Source of the DNA: an uncultured Oscillibacter sp.
Lineage (GTDB): Bacteria > Bacillota_A > Clostridia > Oscillospirales > Oscillospiraceae
DNA length: 23,766 nucleotides
Reading direction: 5' to 3'
Assembly (NCBI GenBank): GCA_948902155.1
Contig: CAQVQZ010000009.1
Location: 1-23,766 of the forward strand
Shown piece after piece: positions 1-5,353 of this stretch; the first letter of the stretch is position 1; each line of letters opens with the position of its first letter. The position numbers were made by a program, and so were the translations under genes. Under the pieces are notes generated by a model. That model had not been told where the DNA came from, searched no databases, and was given only the letters and a program-made list of their open reading frames with translations.

Positions 1-317
1 ACTATGTGACGGTGACCGGGGACCTGTGCGCGGACCTTCTCAGCAACATCGCCTCGGAGCAGCGGGCGAAGGTGGTCTATGAATACCTCTACCGCCAGAT
101 CGAGGACAAAAAAGTCCGGGAGACCATCGACTTCCTGCTGAACCGGGAGGAGGCCCACAACCAGATGTTCCGGGACGCCTTCAACGAGGTCCAGGAGAGC
201 GGCTCCAACCAGGATTTCGGCGCCACCAAGGCGGCGAAGACCTATTTCTCCCTGTCCAATCCGGGTCCGAATACCTTTGCCGGGAACGAAGTCACCGCGC
301 CGAAGTTTGCGAAATAA
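1..317 (+). CDS. Manganese catalase, C-terminal part (5' end outside window)
   Basis: The reading frame is open from the first bases, so this is the 3' end of a longer gene; the GTG at 6 is internal. The roughly 104 visible residues match the C-terminal half of the non-haem manganese catalase family (related to spore coat protein CotJC), which disproportionates hydrogen peroxide at a di-manganese centre in a four-helix bundle. Visible marks are a YVTVTGDL segment, the helix SNIASEQRAKVVYEYL with a ligand-type Glu, the helix LLNREEAHNQMF with an E-x-x-H type pair, and a tail with YFSLSNPGPN. The tail is longer than that of CotJC proper, so a general Mn catalase fits better than CotJC. A hairpin follows the stop. 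The missing N-terminal half prevents checking the remaining metal ligands. Confidence 0.88.
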   Translation, partial: YVTVTGDLCADLLSNIASEQRAKVVYEYLYRQIEDKKVRETIDFLLNREEAHNQMFRDAFNEVQESGSNQDFGATKAAKTYFSLSNPGPNTFAGNEVTAPKFAK

Positions 318-345
318 CCTCCCTTTGGAAGGAGCCGCGAAGCAG

Positions 346-377
346 CAGCCGCATGACGCTTGCGCGCCATGCGGCTG
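346..377 (+). terminator. Hairpin after the Mn catalase gene
   Basis: CAGCCGCATG (346-355) pairs perfectly with CATGCGGCTG (368-377) across a 12-nt loop. It lies 29 bases after the catalase stop and is followed by TTAAAGTTT. The U-run is poor, so it may be a weak or Rho-assisted terminator. Confidence 0.5.
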
Positions 378-391
378 TTAAAGTTTGGGTT

Positions 392-435
392 CACCCTTTT
401 CAAAGGGTGGCGGGGTGCAGGGGCAGAGCCCCTGC
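392..435. repeat. Double hairpin repeat containing the stop codon of the minus-strand gene
   Basis: Two adjacent perfect hairpins are visible: CACCCTTT/AAAGGGTG (392-399 with 402-409) and GCAGGGGC/GCCCCTGC (417-424 with 428-435, loop AGA). The TGA of the minus-strand gene (400-402) lies in the first hairpin, and the last residues of that protein (about GALPLHPATL) are encoded by this block. From general knowledge, similar short GC-rich hairpins are common at gene ends in GC-rich clostridia. A terminator role for the minus-strand gene is inferred. Confidence 0.55.
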
Positions 436-1584
436 GTCCTCCAGATATCCGTCAATGGCCCTTCGCGCCGTCCAGGCCGCCTCCGGTTCCGGCGTGCAGC
501 GAAGGCGGCAGACCAGAATCCGAGGCTCCAGTTCCTCCACAAAGCGCAGATTCTCCCGGAACATCCCCTCCGTCCAAAACGGCGAGATCAGCCTCTGCAT
601 GGTCAACAGCCGCCGCTGGTCCGGCGTCGGAAATTCGATTGCATTCTCCCGCGCCTGCTTCAGGAGAATGATCCCACCCAGGGAATGGGTCTCCGGGGTA
701 AAAATCTGCGAAGTCCCGCACCAGGGCAGTCCGTACACCAGCGGCGCGCCGTCCCGGAGAGCCAGCAGATTCAAATCTCCATTCAGCAGCGGGACCTGAA
801 ACAGCTCCTTCCAGAGATTGGTGTGGGTGGACTTCCCCGTCCCGGAGGACCCTGAGAACAGCCACGCCCTGCCGCGATAAAGCAGAGACGCCGCGTGCAG
901 GGCGAATACGCCGTGCCGCTGGGCCAGGTAGAGATAGACCATCCGGACGGCGTGAAACAGCTCTTCCCGGAGAGCCTCCCGGCAGTAAAATACGGCCGCA
1001 GACCCATCCTTCCAGAGCCGCGCCTCCCGGATGCTTTGGCTGGAGGGGAACAGCAACACATGATACTCCGGAGCCTCTATCACCACCAGCTCTTCATTGC
1101 GCAGCAAAAGCGTGCCGTTCACATGCCGGTCCGGCGGCTCGCAGCGGACCCAGATGGTCTGCTGGGGCGTCTCCGGCTCCGGCAGGAGAAACGGCCGGAA
1201 CGCCGGGTGAAACCCCTCTTCCTCCAGCCCGCACAGCCGCAGCACCAGTCCGCCGATGCGCAGATACCGCCCTCCATCGCCGGAAGGCGGAGCGCCGGAC
1301 GGTTCCAGAAGCCCCCGGCGGCGCAGGCCGTCCAGGAACGTCCGCAGGTCCCGCTCCAGCTCCGGGACCCCGCCGTCCTCCGCCTTGTATTCCCGGACAA
1401 AGAGCTCCAGCAGCTCCTCAAAGGTGCGTTCCTCTTCCAGCAGCTCCCACAAAAAGGCGGAAGTCTCATTGACGCGCAGCCCCCTGCCGTGGTCCGCGAT
1501 CTTCTGGCCAAAGGGCAGCAGGTAGGGTACGCCCGCTATCTCACACCGGGTGTAGTACCCGCATCGCCTGAATCGTTCCCCCAT
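400..1584 (-). CDS. PqqD-like (RRE) domain fused to HPr-kinase-like P-loop domain
   Basis: This is a 394-residue protein. Residues about 10-95 resemble PqqD/RRE proteins (a DHGRGLRVNETSAFLWELL segment followed by helical stretches), the fold that binds leader peptides of ribosomally made, modified peptides. Residues about 220-390 resemble HPr kinase/phosphorylase: LHAASLLYRGRAWLFSG leads into a Walker A loop GSSGTGKST at 245-253, followed by NGDLNLL with Asp270. Similar kinase-like proteins occur in lasso-peptide clusters such as paeninodin, where the precursor is phosphorylated. The substrate here is unknown and no precursor, cyclase or transporter lies nearby. The start ATG at 1584 has AAAGGAG upstream. 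The gene diverges from an S24/S26 protease across a shared symmetric promoter. Domain calls are fairly sure; the biological role is inferred. Confidence 0.8.
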   Translation of the reverse strand: MGERFRRCGYYTRCEIAGVPYLLPFGQKIADHGRGLRVNETSAFLWELLEEERTFEELLELFVREYKAEDGGVPELERDLRTFLDGLRRRGLLEPSGAPPSGDGGRYLRIGGLVLRLCGLEEEGFHPAFRPFLLPEPETPQQTIWVRCEPPDRHVNGTLLLRNEELVVIEAPEYHVLLFPSSQSIREARLWKDGSAAVFYCREALREELFHAVRMVYLYLAQRHGVFALHAASLLYRGRAWLFSGSSGTGKSTHTNLWKELFQVPLLNGDLNLLALRDGAPLVYGLPWCGTSQIFTPETHSLGGIILLKQARENAIEFPTPDQRRLLTMQRLISPFWTEGMFRENLRFVEELEPRILVCRLRCTPEPEAAWTARRAIDGYLEDAGALPLHPATL

Positions 1585-1637
1585 AACGGCTCCTTTCCGC
1601 CCATAATCTCCGGCGGGCGGCGGTAATTTCAGAAAGT

Positions 1638-1670
1638 ATTATAGCATTTTCCGCCGGGAAATGCTACAAT
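1638..1670. promoter_or_regulatory. Symmetric divergent extended -10 promoters in an inverted repeat
   Basis: Between the two divergent genes, the minus strand reads TGCTATAAT (-10 at 1643-1638) and the plus strand TGCTACAAT (-10 at 1665-1670). Both are extended -10 elements. They form the ends of an imperfect palindrome with arms TAGCATTTTCC and GGGAAATGCTA around GCC (1642-1666). The 17-bp upstream position of each promoter is TAGCAT, a poor -35, and falls inside the opposite promoter. The two polymerase sites overlap, so coordinated or competitive expression is expected. A regulator may bind the dyad; none is identified. Confidence 0.6.
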
Positions 1671-1696
1671 GAATTGAAATCTAAGGAGGGGGCGGC

Positions 1697-2155
1697 ATGG
1701 AAACCAGGCGCACGGAGAAAAAACACGACGTCGAGGCCCTTCTGCGGCAGGGCCAGACTATACAGATTCGCCCCCAGGGGTACAGCATGTACCCCCTTTT
1801 CCTGCCGGGCCGGGACGAGGCAATCATCGCGCCCCTGGAGGCCCGGCCCGTCAGGCGCGGCGACGTGATCCTGTACCGGCGGACGGGGAGCATCCTGGTG
1901 CTGCACCGCGTCTGGAAACGCGAAGAAACCGCGTTCTACGCGGTGGGCGACCACCAAACGAAAATCGAAGGTCCCCTGGAGCTCTCCTGCGTCCGGGGAA
2001 TCCTGACCGGCGTGATTCGAAACGGGCGTTCCTTCTCCACGGAGAATCTTCTGTACCGCCTCCTGTCCGGCCTGTGGCTGCGGCTCCGGCCCGCGCGGCC
2101 CGCCCTGTTCCAGGTCGCCGCGAAGCTGAAAGCCATTGTCTGTCCGCGCACATAA
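1697..2155 (+). CDS. S24/S26-family (signal peptidase-like) protease
   Basis: This is a 152-residue protein with the type I signal peptidase/LexA-fold core. QGYSMYPLF contains the candidate nucleophile Ser30, RRGDVILYRR is the conserved Gly-Asp strand, and VLHRV places His70 where bacterial type enzymes have Lys, as in the Ser-His (SipW/ER-like) group. YAVGDHQ is the downstream conserved Gly-Asp box. No convincing N-terminal membrane anchor is present, which is unusual for an export signal peptidase. The ATG at 1697 is preceded by AAGGAGG. It faces away from the RRE/kinase fusion gene, and small S24/S26 proteins of this kind are known next to PqqD/HPr-kinase-like genes in Firmicutes. Processing of a modified peptide is a guess; cytosolic peptide cleavage is equally possible. 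Confidence 0.8.
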   Translation: METRRTEKKHDVEALLRQGQTIQIRPQGYSMYPLFLPGRDEAIIAPLEARPVRRGDVILYRRTGSILVLHRVWKREETAFYAVGDHQTKIEGPLELSCVRGILTGVIRNGRSFSTENLLYRLLSGLWLRLRPARPALFQVAAKLKAIVCPRT

Positions 2156-2164
2156 ATCAAACAT

Positions 2165-2194
2165 CAGGCGGAAAGAGCCCCTTCTCTCCGCCTG
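2165..2194 (+). terminator. Weak hairpin after the S24/S26 protease gene
   Basis: CAGGCGGA (2165-2172) pairs with TCCGCCTG (2187-2194), with an inner GAG/CTC pairing. It lies 9 bases after the stop. No U-run follows, so it may be only a 3'-end stabilising hairpin. Confidence 0.35.
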
Positions 2195-2218
2195 TTGCTG
2201 GAAATTCCAACCAGTATA

Positions 2219-2247
2219 TTGACCGGGAAGCGGATTTCCTATATAAT
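2219..2247 (+). promoter_or_regulatory. Sigma-A-type promoter of the SLH-GH25 gene
   Basis: TTGACC (2219-2224) and TATAAT (2242-2247) are separated by 17 bp. The promoter lies about 100 bases upstream of the start codon of the muramidase gene, leaving a long 5' leader. Confidence 0.75.
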
Positions 2248-2346
2248 AGGCAGATATCAGCGAGGTTCCCACTGCCGCGGACCCGACGGGCTGCGGCCCC
2301 TTTTTTTACCTCCCATCCCGACAAAATGCGACGAAAGGAAACTGCC

Positions 2347-4110
2347 ATGCGCCAAATTCGACTGCCGAAACGCCTTCTGTCCGGCCTGCTTGCCGGGGCG
2401 ATGCTCCTCACCCCCGCCATGGCCTTCACCGATACCAGCGGCCACTGGGCCGAAGCCGCCGTCAACAAGTGGAGCCAGGAATACGGCGTGCTCCAGGGCT
2501 ACGAGGACGGGTCTTTCCGCCCGGACGACTCCATCACCCGTGGCGCGTTCGCCGGGATTCTGGACCGCTTCCTCCAATTCCAGTCCGCCGCTCCGGCGGG
2601 GACTTTTTCGGACACCGCCGGGAACCGCTGGGAGGACGCCATCCTGAAGCTCAACGCCGCCGGGGTCTACCTGGGCAGCGAGGGCAAGGCCCTGCCCGGC
2701 GACAGCATCACCCGCCAGCAGGCCATGACCATGGTGTCGCGGGCCTTCCAGCTGGGGGGGAGCGACGCGCCGCTGGCCTATCTGGACGAGGAACAGGTGG
2801 CGAATTACGCCCGGCCCTACATCGCCGAGCTGACGGCCAGGGGCTGGATCACCGACGCCCTGGAAAACCATTTCCGCCCCACGGACCCCCTGACCAGGGC
2901 GGAGCTGGTGAACCTGCTGAACAACATGATTCAGGTGCTGATTCAGCACGGCGGGGAGTATTCCAGCAGCGCGGAGGGCGCCCTTTTGATCAACGCCGCC
3001 GAAGGGGCCTCCCTGTCGAATATGACCATTTCCGGCGACCTCATCCTCGCTCCCGGCGTCGCCGGGGAGGTGAAGCTGGACAACGTGACGATTCAAGGAG
3101 AACTGCGCAATTTCAGCGCCGTTACGCCTCAGATCGTCAGCGAGGCGGCGCCCCAGGACCCGCCGGCCATCGTGGCCCCGGAGCAGCCGGAGGAGACGGG
3201 GACCCCCGGGTCCGGCGACGACTTTGACTGGGGCATCGTGGTGACGCCTCCCGCAGTGGACCCCAATGCTCCCGTGACCCCGGAGCAGCCTGCCTATCCC
3301 GGCATCCAGCCCAGCGAGGTCTATACCCCCGGCAGGCTGACCGGAGAGACCTTCGGCTACGGCGAGCACATGATCCCGGTCTATGAGGGCGTGAAGCGGA
3401 ACCCGTTCCTCCCCGAAGAGTTCTCCTGGAACGAGGACCGGCTGGTCTACAATGGGAACCAGTTCCGGACCCGGTTCGGCATCGACGTCTCCGCCTATCA
3501 GAACCGGGCCAGCGAGAACGAAACGATTGACTGGCAGGCCGTCCGGAACGACGGCGTGGAGTTTGCCATGGTCCGTATCGGGCTGCGGGGATACTCCAGC
3601 GGGAAGATCGCCGAGGACGCCTTCTACCGTCAGAACATCCAGGGCGCGATGGACGCCGGAATCGAGACGGGCGTGTACTTCTTCGCCCAGGCCGTCACGG
3701 TGGAGGAGGCCCAGGAGGAGGCCGATTTCGTGATCGAGCGCCTCCGGGGGCTGAACATCAACGGCCCCGTGGCCTACGACTGGGAGATGCACGACTCCAC
3801 CTACCGGGTCTACGGCACCGCGCCGGAGATGGCCACCGCCTGCGCCATCGCCTTCTGCAAGCGCATCCAGGAGGCGGGGTATACACCGATGATCTACGCC
3901 GGGTCCTATGTCAGCTACATCAAGTACGACCAGGGCGCGATTGCTCCCTATCTCTGCTGGTATCCCGAGTACAAGCGGGAGAGCTCGGAGAAGCTGTGCC
4001 CCACGTTCTACTATCAGCCGGACTACTGGCAGTTCTCCGACAGTTGCGCCATCGACGGCATCGGAGGCCGGGTGGACGCCAACATTCAGTTCATTCCTTA
4101 CTTTTCTTGA
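2347..4110 (+). CDS. Secreted SLH-domain GH25 muramidase (lysozyme)
   Basis: This is a 587-residue protein. A basic start and hydrophobic stretch (LLSGLLAGAMLLTPAMA, residues about 10-26) form a signal peptide. Three S-layer homology repeats follow (about 27-70, 87-130 and 140-200; FTDTSGHWAE and FSDTAGNRWED start the first two), which would bind secondary cell-wall polymer. A Pro-rich acidic linker (about 255-320) leads to a glycosyl hydrolase 25 domain from about 375 to the end. FGIDVSAYQ has Asp380, and YDWEM (Asp478, Glu480) is the catalytic DxE motif. GH25 enzymes cleave the MurNAc-GlcNAc bond, so remodelling or attack of peptidoglycan at the cell surface is expected. The ATG at 2347 is chosen because AAAGGAA lies just upstream; the in-frame ATG at 2326 has no ribosome site. 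The last codons and the stop lie in a hairpin. Confidence 0.93.
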   Translation: MRQIRLPKRLLSGLLAGAMLLTPAMAFTDTSGHWAEAAVNKWSQEYGVLQGYEDGSFRPDDSITRGAFAGILDRFLQFQSAAPAGTFSDTAGNRWEDAILKLNAAGVYLGSEGKALPGDSITRQQAMTMVSRAFQLGGSDAPLAYLDEEQVANYARPYIAELTARGWITDALENHFRPTDPLTRAELVNLLNNMIQVLIQHGGEYSSSAEGALLINAAEGASLSNMTISGDLILAPGVAGEVKLDNVTIQGELRNFSAVTPQIVSEAAPQDPPAIVAPEQPEETGTPGSGDDFDWGIVVTPPAVDPNAPVTPEQPAYPGIQPSEVYTPGRLTGETFGYGEHMIPVYEGVKRNPFLPEEFSWNEDRLVYNGNQFRTRFGIDVSAYQNRASENETIDWQAVRNDGVEFAMVRIGLRGYSSGKIAEDAFYRQNIQGAMDAGIETGVYFFAQAVTVEEAQEEADFVIERLRGLNINGPVAYDWEMHDSTYRVYGTAPEMATACAIAFCKRIQEAGYTPMIYAGSYVSYIKYDQGAIAPYLCWYPEYKRESSEKLCPTFYYQPDYWQFSDSCAIDGIGGRVDANIQFIPYFS

Positions 4111-4122
4111 AAGAAAAGTAAG
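4097..4122 (+). repeat. Perfect 12-bp hairpin spanning the stop codon
   Basis: CTTACTTTTCTT (4097-4108) and AAGAAAAGTAAG (4111-4122) form a perfect hairpin with a 2-base centre. The TGA of the SLH-GH25 gene (4108-4110) lies at its tip. It is probably a transcript-end or repeat hairpin; translation to the stop would melt it. Confidence 0.65.
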
Positions 4123-4142
4123 CAAAAGAACTTTCACGCGTT

Positions 4143-4171
4143 ACGGGGCCTGGTGGTAAACCAGGCCCCGT
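4143..4171 (+). terminator. Perfect GC-rich hairpin downstream of the muramidase gene
   Basis: ACGGGGCCTGGT (4143-4154) pairs with ACCAGGCCCCGT (4160-4171) around GGTAA. No U-run follows. It is the second of two hairpins after the gene. Confidence 0.5.
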
Positions 4172-4265
4172 GCGTCGGCAACGCAGAATTGCTTAATGGG
4201 AGAATTTTTTAAGGAAAAATTGGCGGTGGAAGGTCTGAATGTGGACTGTCTGCCGATGGTTCCAT

Positions 4266-4350
4266 CGTTGTAGGGGCGGCTATCAGCCGCCCGTTCTTCC
4301 GCGGCCGCCGGGGCCGAGGGGGAAACGGGCGGTTGATAGCCACCTTGCAT
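4266..4350. repeat. Dispersed palindromic repeat, copy 1 (GGGCGGC-TATCA-GCCGCCC family)
   Basis: The hairpin GGGCGGC/GCCGCCC (4274-4280 with 4286-4292, loop TATCA) is followed by a second, inverted and diverged copy at 4327-4344. The 24 bases at 4269-4292 match 15744-15767 in reverse orientation with one difference. The rest of 4172-4378 shows no gene; the 69-codon minus-strand ORF across it is repeat-derived. Confidence 0.6.
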
Positions 4351-4378
4351 TTGCGGTTCTATCCCTGGGATTTGCGGA

Positions 4379-5191
4379 TTATTTCCGCCTCACAGGATAA
4401 CAGACCTCGGTGACGAATTCGTCGGGGTTCCGGGTCTCGTGGGGGCTGACGTGGTAGATGTCGAAAAACGTGCCGCAGAAGGTCCAGCCGTTGTCCTTCA
4501 CCCAGGCGGCCACGGCCTCGTTGACCGCGCCGAACTGATCGTAGCTCCCCCGGAAGGTGGCGGAGGCCACCTCCACTGCCGGGACGGTCTTGAATTTCAC
4601 GTGCTCCGTGTCGGGGTAAGTCCCAACCACGGTCTTCTGGATTTCCACGTCCACGTCCTGCTCCTTGAACTCGCCGTCGTGGAAAATCGCCGTGCAGAGA
4701 GCCGGGTCGCCGTCCCGGATATTCATCCGGGCGGTCTCCTGGCAGTAGATGTGCCACAGGTCCCCCTCCCGGTCGTAGGAGGGAATGATCTGCCGCACGC
4801 TGGCCACCTGCCGCTCCGGCAGGGTCTTGATGGTAACGTCGTATTTCATGTTGTCCTTTCTCAGCCGCTTCAGGGCTGTGTCCACCAGGCGCAGCCGCCG
4901 CTCCGCCTCCTCTTTGACCTCCTGGGCCGACGCCCGCTGGAGCAGCAGGCAGCGCTCCAGCGCCGCGGAATCGTCGAAGCAGTCCAGCACCTCCCGGACG
5001 GCGGACAGGGGAAAGCCCATGTCCCGGAGGGCCCGGACGCGGTTGGCGGTGGGGAGCTGGTCCTCGCGGTAGTAGCGGTAGCCGGTGCTGGGGTCGATGG
5101 ACGCCGGGGTCAGGAGCCCGGCGTCGTCGTAGCGGCGCAGGGCGCGGATGCTGAGCCTGGAAAGCTTGGAAAATTCGCCGATTTTCAACAT
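4379..5191 (-). CDS. MerR-family regulator with GyrI-like effector domain
   Basis: This is a 270-residue protein. Residues 1-70 are a MerR winged helix (MLKIGEFSKLSRLSIRALR, then YDDAGLL and TGYRYY). A coiled dimerisation helix follows to about 120, and residues about 122-270 resemble the GyrI/BmrR effector-binding domain (starting YDVTIKTLPERQVASVR). Such proteins sense drugs or other hydrophobic ligands and untwist long-spacer promoters. The ATG at 5191 has GGAGGAA at good distance. An upstream in-frame GTG at 5206 overlaps that ribosome site and is rejected. The gene's own promoter has a 19-bp spacer with a dyad, so autoregulation is likely. No transporter gene is adjacent, so the ligand is unknown. 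Confidence 0.88.
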   Translation of the reverse strand: MLKIGEFSKLSRLSIRALRRYDDAGLLTPASIDPSTGYRYYREDQLPTANRVRALRDMGFPLSAVREVLDCFDDSAALERCLLLQRASAQEVKEEAERRLRLVDTALKRLRKDNMKYDVTIKTLPERQVASVRQIIPSYDREGDLWHIYCQETARMNIRDGDPALCTAIFHDGEFKEQDVDVEIQKTVVGTYPDTEHVKFKTVPAVEVASATFRGSYDQFGAVNEAVAAWVKDNGWTFCGTFFDIYHVSPHETRNPDEFVTEVCYPVRRK

Positions 5192-5233
5192 GGAAGATTC
5201 CTCCACAACGCGGTGTTTTTTGAGCTCAGGTAC

Positions 5234-5264
5234 AGCATAAGCCCTCCCCTGGGGGGAGAGTCAA
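5234..5264 (-). promoter_or_regulatory. MerR-type promoter with 19-bp spacer and dyad operator
   Basis: On the minus strand, TTGACT (5264-5259) and TATGCT (5239-5234) are 19 bp apart. The spacer holds an approximate dyad, CTCCCC...GGGGAG. This over-long spacer with a dyad is the hallmark of MerR-regulated promoters. It lies directly upstream of the MerR gene, so autoregulation is inferred. Confidence 0.7.
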
Positions 5265-5309
5265 GGGGGATTTTCCGGTTTTTTACGCTTTTTTTCGGGA
5301 GAGGAAAAC

Positions 5310-5345
5310 AGCCGCCCGGCCGGACGATGGTCCGGCCGGGCGGCT
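5310..5345 (-). terminator. Terminator of the BlaI/M56 operon
   Basis: A perfect 16-bp stem is formed by 5310-5325 and 5330-5345 with a 4-base loop. On the minus strand it ends in TGTTTTCC just after the M56 gene stop. Confidence 0.75.
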
Positions 5346-5353
5346 TGGCGGTT

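Noticed and set aside
2074..2346. N-terminal extension of the SLH-GH25 frame
   Set aside because: Overlaps the protease gene and the promoter at 2219-2247; the signal peptide and ribosome site place the start at 2347.
2257..4137. Minus-strand 626-codon ORF opposite the SLH-GH25 gene
   Set aside because: The sense strand encodes a signal peptide, SLH repeats and GH25 motifs; the antisense product is Gly/Val/His-rich low-complexity.
4141..4350. Minus-strand 69-codon ORF
   Set aside because: Lies entirely on hairpins and the dispersed repeat; no ribosome site.
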